Below, piece after piece: positions 23,358 to 34,704 of a stretch of 64,000 nt of DNA. A program made the position numbers and the translations under genes. Within the stretch, counting starts at the first letter, position 1, and the number at the start of each line of letters is the position of its first letter. A model generated the notes under the pieces. That model saw only the letters and a list, made by a program, of their open reading frames with translations. It was not told the DNA's origin and did no database searches. Source of the DNA: Saposhnikovia divaricata (lineage: Eukaryota; Streptophyta; Magnoliopsida; Apiales; Apiaceae); the NCBI GenBank assembly GCA_036435485.1, contig CM071598.1, positions 196,953,148-197,017,147 on the forward strand. Direction: 5' to 3'.

Positions 23358-24964
23358 AATTTTACCTTGAGAAACTCCCCCTGAGTTTGTTGTCCTTGCT
23401 GAATTATGAAGTTGACTGTCAACGGATGCATCATTTTGCCTGTCGACGGATGCTTGAGAATCTCTGTCAACGGATGCATCTCTAATATTGTCATCGGATG
23501 CTCCAGAATGACTGTCAACGGATGCTTCATTCCCAGTGTAAGCATCACTTCTAGTTGGTACAACAACTCTTGGTGGATCTCTGTGGTCATGATCTTCATC
23601 TTCCTCATCATCATCATAGTACATTCTTCCTTCACATTCATTCTCAAATTCCAACTTCTCATGGGAGCCTTCATCATTTTTACCTAGAATCTTTTGATCA
23701 TCAAACACAACATGTACAGATTCCATAACAATGTTGGTTCTTAGATTGTAGACTTTGTAGGCTTTCCCTGCTGCATATCCAACAAAAATAGCTTCATCTG
23801 CCTTTGCTTCAAATTTGCCCAAGTTATCTCCGTGATTCCTTAGCACAAAACACTTACATCCAAAGACATGAAGGAAAGCTAAAGTTGGTTTCTTGTTGGT
23901 TAACAACTGATAAGGAGTCATTCCTCTAGCTTGATTGACCAAGGAAATATTCTGAGTAAAGCATGCAGTGTTGACAGCTTCAGCCCAGAAATATGTTGGT
24001 AACCTTGATTCACTTAACATTGTTCTAACTGCTTCAATGAGAGTTCTGTTTTTCCTTTCAACAACCCCATTTTGTTGAGGTGTTCTGGCAGCAGAAAACT
24101 CATGGACAATTCCATTTTCTTCACAGAAAATCTTCATTGTGGAATTCTTGAATTCAGTACCATTGTCACTCCTGATTCTTTGTACTCTATCTTCAGAACC
24201 ATTATTTAGTATTCTGAGGTGATTGATGATGATTTCACTTGCACAATCCTTGGAGTGCAGGAAGAAGGTCCATGTGAACTTAGAAAAATCATCTAAAATC
24301 TCCAGACAGTATTTCTTCTTTGAAATAGACATGACATTTACTGGACCAAATAAGTCCATATGCAGCAATTGAAGAGGTTAACAATGGATGACTCTGTCTT
24401 GCTTTTGAAGGATGATTTCTTTTGTTTCCCTAATTGGCAGGCATCACACAGTCCATCTCTGACAAATTCTAATTGAGGGATTCCTCTAGCAAGATCCTTT
24501 CTTACCAAATCATTCATAACTTTAAAATTCAAATGTGACAGCTTCTTATGCCATAGCCAACTCTCATCCTTACTTGCTTTGCTGAAGAGACAAGTAATGG
24601 ATTCTGAGCATGCTGAATTGAAGTCAGCTATGTAAACATTTCCTTTTCTAAAGCCTGTCAATACCACATTGTTGTCTTCAACTAAAGCCACTACTTCAAT
24701 GATGACATTGTCTTTTGAAATCAGGCCATATCCATTAGTATATCCTTTGCTGTCATCTCCAAAGGTAATTCTAGGGCCAGCTCCTTCCTTGAACTCTGTG
24801 AGCAGGGTTGAATCTCCTGTCATGTGCCTAGAGCATCCTCTGTCTAGGTACCATAGATTCCTTCTGTTTCCCTGCACACATTCCAAAAACAAATCAAGTT
24901 GATTTTGGTACCCAAGCTTCCTTGGGTCCTTTCTTGTAAGCCTTTGACTTTGCACTCTTAGCAT
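23355..24964 (-). pseudogene. pol: Element B protease-integrase
   Basis: The protease active site reads LDRGCSRHM where Copia proteases have DSG. An in-frame loss of 32 codons relative to element A lies near 24677, between short matching stretches (TTGTCYTC). Integrase keeps LSHLN, CDACQ and all three catalytic acids (HMDLFGP, RSDNGTEF, VVERKN). A one-base deletion near 24378 shifts the frame within integrase before the first Asp. Downstream, the ASVDS-type linker (23418-23522) is encoded by the recurring motif. A TAA at 23355 ends the frame. Confidence 0.88.
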
Positions 24965-25149
24965 TCTTCAACTTAGGTGTAGATGCTTGAGTGATGGGGT
25001 TTGACAAATGCTCATTTGCATGAATATTTGATGCATGCATTTGTGGAAAATGGGCATACATATTATTCATGCTAGGAATGCTCCGTGACATTTGTGGCAC
25101 ATTTACAGATTGAAAATAAGGATTAGACACATATGGCATGTTCACATAT
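24894..25149 (-). pseudogene. gag: Element B gag-protease linker, downstream of the element C insertion
   Basis: This Met/Pro/Asn-rich and then Lys-rich open stretch continues the gag reading from 61195, interrupted by element C. It bridges the nucleocapsid to the protease. Bases 25145-25149 (catat) are the left TSD of element C. Confidence 0.8.
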
Positions 25150-27144
25150 TGTAACGCCCCCAAATCCGGGGTCAGTAGATTTGGGCGTCACGCTAACAAA
25201 CTCAATAATTCTAACAAAAATTGGCCATGATGTATTCGTAAATACAACATAAACCTGCTGAATACTAACTAAAAATCTGAAATCAAAATAAAACTGAAAT
25301 AAAAATAAAAACTCAATCAAAAGCTCTTTGACCCCAACTCCCAACTAAGGATCTTAGGTTACAGTTCTAGAAACAAGAAAATCCCAAAATCAACTTAAAT
25401 ACACTCTATATACAAACCTTTATACAGACTTAAAATCACTGGTATAACTTCGAATAGAAGTATACCAGGCCAACTAATCAAATACATACTATAACTTCTA
25501 AAACTATATATACATACAACAAATCAAACTTTAAATCTAAATACCCTGATCCACGTCAGCTTCATAACAGCATCCTGCTTCTTCTTTCCACTTTCTGAAC
25601 TGCGCAGGCTAAGCCTCGCCAACTAGCTTACTGAAAAGTTAGATTTTAAAAACAACAAGTGTGAGCCAAAGAATGCTCAGCAAGTTATATACAGAACTGA
25701 ATTGGATGAAACAAGAATGCAATAATTGCAATTCAAGAAATAGGAACAATAAATATGAGCGAAGGAATGCTCACCACTTTATAATCACTAGCATAATTGA
25801 AATCTGGATTCTTAACTTTAACAGAAGATTAATATCATTTAAAACATTTATAACTCAAAATCATAATTTAATAACTGAGAAGGTTGTAATACTAGATTCA
25901 ATACTTTTAATACATGCAAAATACTTTAACTATCGCTTTAACAAAATCTCCAAGAAATTCTCAGTTACTCAAATTTCATTCATGTCACTAAGCGTTTGCA
26001 CACATAGCTGCCTAACCGGCCTGACAATCATGAGTTTGAATAAATAAGAAGATCTCAATTCATTCTCGGTCCTTACTATCACTGCGCAACAAATGCCACA
26101 GCGACCATAATAACCGTGAATTAGTTTTCACCGTTCAAAACACTAGTATAATAACTTTCCATTTTTATACTAACAGTATTTATTAACTCAAATCATAACT
26201 TTTAACTCAAATCATAACTTTTATATCCAACATACTTGGAAATGAAAATGTACTTTAACTTAAACATTCCATCATAAGAATATATTTGCATGTAAACAAC
26301 ATTTAATAGAATTGGAGTTTTCATCATACTCTGGACATTACGGGTGATCAGCCACGTAAAGTCCAGCTAAAAACAATACTCTGGGATCCCTCACTAGGCA
26401 CTTATTGACATTGGCCTTTACTACTCTGACCACGAAGCTGGTCCACATTTTTATAAAATTCTTCCAATTCCATTAAACTACTTTACTATCAATTAATCTC
26501 AGGGAAACCATATACATTAAGAACATTACACTAAAACAAGGAATAAGAATGCAATACCAGCAAAAACTTTAACAGAACATTACTGACAATACTTAAGAAA
26601 GAATAATACTGGCAATAAAACTGAAATTCTACTTTCCACATGATATATGAATAAAATATATCCTTATCAATAATTTGGCGGAGAGGATACTAGCAATACA
26701 GATTTGAATGGAATTCTTATATTGAATAGAAACATATTTATCTCGCTTGAACAATAAGCGAGGGTTAGTGCACTTGCCTCAATTCCAATGCGCCGATTCG
26801 CTACTTACTATTCTTCGGTCTGTACTCGATCACGCATCCATTTCCTTCAATCGTCTCGTCAACACGCTCGCTGGGTCCATATCGAATCCCTAATTATACT
26901 GGAAATAATAGTAAAGTACTATTTAGTACATAAACAACCTAATTGATAACTAATTACTTATAACTCGCAAAGCAATACATACATAAATATATATACCCAC
27001 ACCTCATTAATCATCACATATGTACTTAAACACTCATACACATACATGCCTTTAAATCTTTAAATCAAATAATTTAAATAACTTTAAATACAGGGGATTT
27101 TCAGAAAATTTCGGCATGAAGTATTCGTTTATCGGACTATGGGC
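25150..27144 (-). repeat. Element C left (3') LTR, first segment
   Basis: It matches 41909-43904 almost base for base. It is non-coding; short ORFs here are not conserved features. The terminal stretch has inverted-repeat arms (CGCCC..AAATC and GATTTGGGCG, 25154-25188). It is interrupted at 27144 by element D. Confidence 0.93.
27140..27144. repeat. Left target-site duplication of element D (tgggc)
   Basis: Repeated at 38431-38435. The uninterrupted site is seen in the other LTR of element C around 43900-43904. Confidence 0.93.
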
Positions 27145-28401
27145 TGTTACTAGTATTTTTGTTGTTCGTTCGCAGGGAAGGACTGAATGTAATATCAAGT
27201 TCAAGTATCTTATCTCTTTACGTCTAGAAGTGTGTGAGAAGAATTTTTGGGTTTGTGTATTAACTAAATTAACCAAGACTAATTATAAGCACTAAGAATT
27301 GATTTTAAACTGAGATTCAAATATATGGGAAAACAATCTAAGAATTGGGGTTCTTCACCTGGTCTCAATACATGCTCAATATTAATGTGATATCTGTGTT
27401 CCTACCTTGCTGAAAACAATTCTTCTAAAGTTATACTGCACCCTCCCAGGCTACAATATAATGCTTACAGCTACACCTTAATTGACACTCCCGTGATACA
27501 ATCACAGTATATCTATAAACTGTTAAATACCAAGAATTATATGTCTCACAATTCTCCTATTAATCTCCCGATCTAATATTCAAATTATGTCTGTTAAATC
27601 ATGTACTAAGATTGCAACTTCTCTCCCAAGCTTATTACAATCCCTAGAATACAATCAAAGGTTCATGACTCCCCTAATTGTGTTAAGATCTCATTAACAG
27701 ATCAGCAAAACAGAAAATCACATAATCAAGCATGCATGAATACCAAGGAATACTACCCAATCCTCAGATTAGAGAATTAGTTACGCATATTTAATAAAGA
27801 AAACATAATAATAATGATAATGAATGAAAACATAATATTGAAGAAAGAATTGAAGATCAAAAGTACCTTGATACGATTAAAAGCTATGAATTGTTATGAT
27901 TTACAATGGTAGGATGTGTTTAAATAGGCTCTACAAATCTTGCCCATCAAGATATTACCTTCTATTACAATTAGAATTCAATTTAGGTATTAAAAATTGC
28001 CCAAAATACAATTAGAACTAGAAAAGGGCAAAACAGTAAGTTCTCTGCTCCCATCTATCTGCTGGTCGTGCTTCCTGGGCCCACCACACGCGGCCTGGTC
28101 GTGTAAAACCTATCCATATTGTAGAAAATCTCTCAAGCTTCGCGTGGACTGTAAATGGGCTGAAAACGGACTTCTAGAACTCCAGATATGGCCCAAACAG
28201 TATAAGGTGCGCAGCCCTTCTCAAAAATCCGAATTTTAATCAATTAATTCTCCAAGAACGATAGAAGCATCAACTTTAATCAACATTCTCGTAAATCTGC
28301 ACAACTAAGAAAAACACATCAAAACTACAACAACTTGAGTCCAAAACAATCAATTTAAGCCGGACGGAGGCATTCCCAGTGGATATAAAATCCACTTATC
28401 A
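27145..28401 (-). repeat. 3' LTR of element D
   Basis: The LTR is 1,257 bases, TGTTACTAG...CCACTTATCA. It contains a TATA-like TATTTAAA on the minus strand near 27920. It holds 12 bases (near 27843) that the other LTR lacks; the copies of TTGAAGA on either side suggest slippage or deletion. Confidence 0.95.
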
Positions 28402-29793
28402 AACCCCCAAACTTAAACTGATGCTTGTCCTCAAGCATAAACAATTACAACTACCTGATTAGTACCACTTCCGTAGGTGATCACGGTTGCATTTGGCATA
28501 TGCAACAAGCCCTTTAAACCCCTAGGCAGCCCTAGTGGACGAGTAAGGTCTCGTGAGGGCCTATAGCGAATGTACCCACAAAATCCATTTAACCTAATGC
28601 AATGCATGAATGCAACTAATATGAAATATGCAACGATCCCCTTCAAACTAACCAAAACCAACTAACAAGCAAATATCTCAAAGAATGCAACTAAATCTAA
28701 ATAGAGCTCGACTAAGTCCCCGTATACTAACAATACATGACAGAAACGTGCGTGTGTGCGATGCTCATCAGAAATACTCCCAACACTAGGTCAAAAATCA
28801 TACAAATTCTTCGCCAAGACAATCACAGGTTTATAAATAGAATAGACTGTAGACACTTCATAACCTAGGAACACCTCCATCCTTATTCAAGTTAGACAAA
28901 AACTCATGCTTTATTACTATACTACGACACTATATATAATATGCATGCTTATTTAACCGTGCAATGAATGAGACCCCAAAAGGCTTATACAATAATACCC
29001 ATGTAGCGAGTGTTAGGTCAGCAATCCCAAACCACAAAGGGCTTTAGGTTACTAGGACTAAGTCCCCTCAGACTTAATTACTCGAGTATTAAAGAGCTCA
29101 CTCTGGTTAATTTTGCATTTAAACAATTAAACTATTGACTCTTTTTTTCTTTTTTTTTTTTCTGCTTTTTTTTTTTTTTTTTCTGCGATCTGGAATGAGC
29201 CTTTCTCATTTCCAACCCTAGACTACTCATATAAATATGAGCCGGCTACTAGCCATTTGACACCTAGCCAACAACTAAACAACTAGCATGAAATTCCTGG
29301 TTTCCCCCAAACTTAGACTTTAGTGTCCCTACGCTATCAAGGGAATAACGAAAATTCTAAATATAATCAGGTGATTAAATCTCAAAACATCCAAACAAGC
29401 ATAAGTCAATTAGTTTTGTTTCCGTAACACATAAGTCAATTTCATAGAAACTATAAATCAACCCTCTATTCATCATTACCACACTCAATTAGACACCTAC
29501 CTACCAATCAGAATTAGCTCGTCCTAAGGGATCATGAAAAATGCATGCCATGAAAATGCAACTATAATGAACACACATGGTATACAACATAAAAACAGAA
29601 TGTCCTATATGAAACAAACGTAAATAACACGAACATATATGCATGAATTACTACTACTAATATGCAAAACATGAAATCCTACATGAACACATAATAATAC
29701 AACAACTACTAATCCCTCAAAACACCCCCAAACTTAAAATATTCAATGTCCTCATTGAATGGAAGTAAATAGAAGGGAAAGTAGAAAACATAC
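28402..29793 (-). other. Element D 3' non-coding region with three polypurine-like tracts
   Basis: 1.4 kb without an ORF. The minus-strand motif TAAGTTTGGGGG occurs near 28404-28415 (adjacent to the LTR, the expected PPT), 29304-29315 and 29726-29736. A long T/C tract lies at 29143-29185. Confidence 0.75.
28404..28415 (-). promoter_or_regulatory. Polypurine tract of element D
   Basis: The minus strand reads TAAGTTTGGGGGTT immediately before the LTR start TGATAAG. Confidence 0.8.
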
Positions 29794-30984
29794 CTATTCG
29801 TCCTCGCTGTCGTCACCCTCGTCATCCTCATCAGAAGAATCCGGTGGAGGGTACGGAGTCCGAGCTCCAAATATAGGCCACTGAACAGGAGTACTAGGTG
29901 ACTGAAACTTTGCCTCCAAAGCTATGCCCATGTCCTCAGAATACTGGCGACTGCTCGCATGCATAGCATCCAACCGCCTAGTCATTCGACGAAAATAAGA
30001 TTCAAAAATGGACATATCCATAGTACTCTGCGAAGAACCTGCCCTAGCCACTTCCGGTGCCCTTTCAACAAGTGGCGGAGCGCCTACTCTCTGACCACTA
30101 GCACCATCAACAACAAAACCTAATCCCCTAGGATGAGGAGTGCCGCCCGGCCACTCCTTCAACCTCAACCGATCAATAGTAGCATCCTTAATAGAAGTCA
30201 TAGGTTTATGCACCGGCTCACCTTGATACCATTTGACTTTCGATGCGTCACACAAGTACGAGATAATAGAAGCATAAGGAATACTAGATGATGAATTGCT
30301 TCCCAAAAATCGAAGAATATTTTGATTAATAAGGTACCCAAGGTCAACATACTCACCTTTGAGAATACCCCATAGCAAGATAGCTCTATCAACAGTAACA
30401 TCAGAAACATGGTTTGACGGAATGATATTAGAACCGATGAAAAAGAACCATGCCTTTGTAAAACCAGACAATGACGAATCCGGGAAAATACGCTTTATCT
30501 CCGTACCTAACTTACATTTCCACTTCGTTCCCGGAACACATAACTCACCAATGAGTGCATCAAGATCAACACCATCCTTAGACTTTTGTCCCCAATCCGT
30601 AGCATCTCTAGGCTTAGGAGGTTGCCTAATCAAATTACGAATAGCACGAGGCGAATAATCCACCTTCCGACCCCTCACAACCGTGGCATTATTCCTTGCT
30701 ATTGAAGCATTAGCATAAAATTCCCTAACCACATCCAACGAGGCATCATTAGCAAATTCACAAAATAACGTCCAACCCCGCTCACTAATCATCGCAACCA
30801 TCTCCTCATACTTATATGGCACAAGCCTTCTTTCCTGAATAACCCCCTTCGAAACTAACCTACCATACTCCGCCTTGGCATTCTCATTCACAAATTTTTC
30901 CACTCCATCTCCCACAACATCATTCTCATCCGAAGATGGACGAGCACTACTACTACCCATTATTCGTTGCCTTTTAGGAGCCAT
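29794..30984 (-). CDS. Element D post-pol (Athila ORF2-like) protein, intact
   Basis: An open frame of 396 codons from the ATG at 30984 (MAPKRQRIMG); an upstream in-frame ATG at 31056 gives a hydrophobic lead-in that I consider untranslated. A basic start, then a helical domain (WTLFCEFANDASLDVV, then VRGRKVDYSPRAIRNLI) of the sort annotated in plants as 'putative plant transposon protein'. After that come a Pro/Gly linker, a possible short coiled coil (MTRRLDAMHASS) and an acidic Ser/Asp/Glu tail. Athila elements are known to carry such an ORF, historically called envelope-like. No signal peptide or transmembrane helix is seen in the 396-residue version. It is the only undamaged post-pol ORF in the window. 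Confidence 0.82.
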   Translation of the reverse strand: MAPKRQRIMGSSSARPSSDENDVVGDGVEKFVNENAKAEYGRLVSKGVIQERRLVPYKYEEMVAMISERGWTLFCEFANDASLDVVREFYANASIARNNATVVRGRKVDYSPRAIRNLIRQPPKPRDATDWGQKSKDGVDLDALIGELCVPGTKWKCKLGTEIKRIFPDSSLSGFTKAWFFFIGSNIIPSNHVSDVTVDRAILLWGILKGEYVDLGYLINQNILRFLGSNSSSSIPYASIISYLCDASKVKWYQGEPVHKPMTSIKDATIDRLRLKEWPGGTPHPRGLGFVVDGASGQRVGAPPLVERAPEVARAGSSQSTMDMSIFESYFRRMTRRLDAMHASSRQYSEDMGIALEAKFQSPSTPVQWPIFGARTPYPPPDSSDEDDEGDDSEDE

Positions 30985-31794
30985 AACAAATATCAAGCAA
31001 GGCACAATAATCTCCAAACAATTCACCAAATAAAGAACCCCCAAATTACACACCAAGAACCCTAGCTTGCAAAATTCACAAATTCAAATAAAAGATGAGA
31101 TAGAATATTACCCAATTGAATCAAAGAGGTGAACTTGCTAGATGAATCCCCAAAAATTTTGAATTTAAATTCCCCTTGCACTTTGAATGGATGAAAGTTA
31201 AGAATTTGGGGTTTATATAGATGAGGTTGTGTATGTATAGGTGTGGTGGGTGTATATATAATGGATAATGGTGTATGTAATTTAGATATGAAAAAGGATT
31301 TAGGATTTGTATTAGATGTAGGATAGAATTTAGGGATATTAGGGTTTTGATTTGGGAATGATTTTGGAGTTGAATATAGAATAAAAGGGAAAAATATTTG
31401 GAGAATACAAGTTTTTAAGGACCAAAATTCGGTTTATTCAGGGGCTACAGGCGCTTGAAGCGCGAAAATGGCGCCTGAGGCGCGGTGGGCTACTGCGTTT
31501 TGCGCGCTCCTGCACAACTCTGGCGCATGATGCGCATCACGTTCCTGCGTGTCTGAGCGCTCCTGCGCGCGGCTGGCGCATCTGGCGCTGGCGCAACCTG
31601 CGTTTTCTCTATTTTTTTTTCAGAACAGTTTTTTTTTCTTTTGTTTTTTTTCTCAAACTCACAACACTCTTTTTTTTTTTTTACAAACTCACAACACTCA
31701 TTTTTCTTTTTCTTTTTTTTTCACACAAATACTACATAACTTGGGTTGCCTCCCAAGAAGCGCTCGTTTAACGCCAATAGCTTGACGTACTTCC
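30985..31794 (-). other. Element D spacer between pol and post-pol ORF, with GCGC-rich tract
   Basis: This 0.8-kb non-coding stretch includes a strongly GC-rich part (about 31440-31605) packed with GGCGC/GCGCC words in an otherwise AT-rich element, followed by long T tracts on the plus strand (31613-31720). It could contain the promoter or splice acceptor for the post-pol ORF, but no TATA box is convincing. Confidence 0.65.
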
Positions 31795-32763
31795 TCAATT
31801 CATAGTAGGGTCTTGAAGGTGGAGAATGCTCATTCCTTGCTCCACTGTTTCTCCAAGCAGGTATGGCTTAAGTATCTGCCCGTTCACCTTGAATACATCC
31901 GACCCTTCTCTAATAATCTCACAAACCCCATTAGGATAAACCTTCACAATCTCAAAAGGACCGGACCATCTTGATCTAAGCTTTCCAGGGAATAAACGGA
32001 GTCTTGAATTAAACAATAGAACATGTTGCCCAACCTCAAATTCCTTCTTCTGAATGTGCTTGTCATGCCACAATTTGGTCTTCTCCTTGTAGATACTAGC
32101 ATTTTCATAAGATTGGAGCCTAATCTCCTCAAGCTCTCCAAGTTGAAGCAAACGCTTCTCTCCCGCGGATTTTAAATCAAAATTCAAATTTCTTGTCGCC
32201 CAAAACGCCTTATGCTGAAGTTCCACCGGCAAATGACATGGCTTCCCAAAAACCAACCTATATGGAGACATCCCAATAGGTGTTTTAAATGCCGTTCTAT
32301 ATGCCCAAAGTGCATCATCAAGCTTTGTTGACCAATCTTTTCTCGAACTTGCCACTGTCTTCTCCAAAATTGACTTCAACTCACGATTCGAAATCTCAAC
32401 TTGTCCACTTGTTTGCGGATGATAAGGAGTTGCCACCTTTTGTGTCACACCATACTTTTTTAAGAGATCAGCCACCTGTTTATTGCAAAAGTGTGAACCT
32501 CCATCATTGATAATAGCCCTTGGCACTCCAAATCTAGTGAACACATTTTTCTTCAAGAACTTCTTCACCACTCTAGCATCATTAGTAGGAGACGCAATTG
32601 CTTCAACCCATTTAGAGACATAATCAACTCCCACCAAAATATACTGATTTCCATAAGAAGATGGAAATGGACCCATGAAGTCCATCCCCCACACATCGAA
32701 AATCTCCACCTCAAGAATAGATTGTAAAGGTATCTCGTTTCTCCTCGAAATATTCCCAACTCA
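31795..32763 (-). pseudogene. pol: Element D integrase
   Basis: An open frame to 31795 beyond a TGA at 32761-32763 that interrupts pol just after the zinc-finger motif CDRCQ. Catalytic Asp (WGMDFMGP), Asp (INDGGSHF) and Glu (GQVEISNRELK) are visible, followed by the Athila-type C-terminal domain (KLRSRWSGPF). The frame is the same as RT, so only the single stop separates them. Confidence 0.9.
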
Positions 32764-34704
32764 TTGACATCTATCACATTTTGCCACAAAGTCTCTAGCA
32801 TCTTGATGCATGGTTGGCCAATAGAATCCTGACTGCAAAACTTTCGCCACTGTCTTCATGCTACTGTTATGACCTCCACACTCTAGAGAATGGCAATGCC
32901 TGAAAATATGAGGAACTTCATCATGAGGTACACATCTACGAAACATTCCATCAGCACATTCTTTGTAAAGCAGCGGTTCCTCCCAATAGTAATGCTTCAC
33001 ATCATAAAAGAACTTCTTCTTCTGATTATAAGAAAGATTATCCGGCACAACTCCTCCTACAATATAATTCACAAAATCTGCATACCATGGTGTAGACAAG
33101 GACACACCTAGAAGCTGCTCTTCCGGAAATTTATCATTGATAGGTTTCTCACCTCCTATCTCTCCATCTCCTTGATCCAACCTAGATAAATGATCAGCTA
33201 CCAAGTTCTCGGACCCCTTCTTATCTCGAATCTCAAGATCAAATTCCTGGAGTAAGAGAATCCAACGAACTAAACGAGGCTTGGCATCCTTCTTTGTCAT
33301 CAAGAAACGAATCGCAGCATGATCCGAATAGACAATCACCTTAGACCCAACAAGATAGGATCTGAATTTATCAAGTGCAAACACCACTGCAAGTAGCTCT
33401 TTCTCCGTAGTGGAATAGTTGATTTGCGCATCATCAAGAGTCTTGCTTGCATAAGCTATCACATGCATACGCTTATCCTTCTTTTGCCCAAGAACAACAC
33501 CCACAGCATAGTCACTAGCATCACACATAAGCTCAAATGGCAAGCTCCAATCGGGAGATGTAATTATGGGTGCAGAAGTAAGTTCCTTCTTCAACCTGTT
33601 AAAAGCATCAAGACAACTTTCATCAAAGTCAAAAACACGATCCTTTTCAAGAAGATTGCAGAGTGGCCGAGCTAACTTGGAGAAATCCTTGATGAACCGT
33701 CGATAAAAACCAGCATGCCCAAGAAAGCTTCGAATTCCTTTCACAGATGAAGGTGGTGGCAATTTTTCAATAACTTCAATTTTTGCTCTATCGACCTCAA
33801 TGCCTTTATTAGAGATTTTATGCCCAAGCACAATGCCTTCCTTCACCATAAAGTGACATTTTTCCCAATTAAGAACAAGATTCGTTTCAGTACATCTCTG
33901 CAACACCTTTGATAAACTGGCTAGACATGATTCAAAAGAAGAACCATATACCGTGAAGTCATCCATAAATACCTCCATGTCTCTTCCTATAAAATCTGAG
34001 AAAATGTGGTTCATGAGCCGTTGAAACGTTGAAGGACCATTACACAAACCAAAAGGAAGCCTCCGATAAGCAAAAGTGCCACAAGGACAAGTAAAGGTGG
34101 TCTTCTCTTGATCTTCGGGTGCAATAGGAATCTGAAAGTAACCCGAAAATCCATCCAGAAAGTTGTAATACTCATTACCCGCCAACCTTTCGAGCATTTG
34201 ATCAATGAATGGGAGGGGAAAGTGATCTTTGCGAGTAGCGTTATTCAACTTCCTATAGTCAATGCAAACTCTCCAACCTGTTACTGTTCTCGTGGGAATT
34301 AATTCATTCTTCTCATTGTGAACAACAGTCATCCCACCTTTCTTAGGCACAACATGAATAGGACTAACCCATTTACTTTGTGGAACCGAATATATGATAC
34401 CAGCATCAAGCAACTTTGTGATTTCTTTCTTCACCACCTCTTGCAAATTAGGATTCAATCTTCTTTGTCCCTCAATCACAGGCTTATGATCATCTTCTAA
34501 GGCAATTCTATGCATGCAAAGAGCAGGGCTAATTCCCTTGATATCTTGAATTGTCCAACCAATAGCTGATTTATATTGCCGAAGAACATGTAATAACTTT
34601 TCTCTCTCATCATCAATGAGCAAAGCAGAAACTACCACAGGATATGTATCATTAGGACCAAGAAAGGCATACCTCAAATTATCAGGTAGAGGTTTAAGTT
34701 CCAC
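32764..34704 (-). CDS. pol: Element D reverse transcriptase-RNase H and integrase zinc finger
   Basis: A 647-codon frame. RT blocks include WVSPIHVVPKKGG, the catalytic FMDDF motif near residue 245 (the usual Athila variant) and GHKISNKGIEV. RNase H (LMCDASDYAVGVVL, YSTTEKELLAVV, YSDHAAI) is intact with its catalytic acids. The H2C2 finger region (HCHSLECGGH...CDRCQ) follows. No start codon begins this frame: it is read on from gag-protease across a TAG at 34705-34707. Confidence 0.9.

Noticed and set aside
27997..28239. Plus-strand 80-codon ORF in D's LTR, present in both LTRs
   Set aside because: Antisense to the element, no recognisable domain, and broken by an extra base in the other LTR (near 38144).
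29143..29185. Poly-T tract as the poly(A) end of an antisense LINE or SINE
   Set aside because: No target-site duplication or LINE/SINE body adjoins it, and it lies within the non-coding 3' region of element D.
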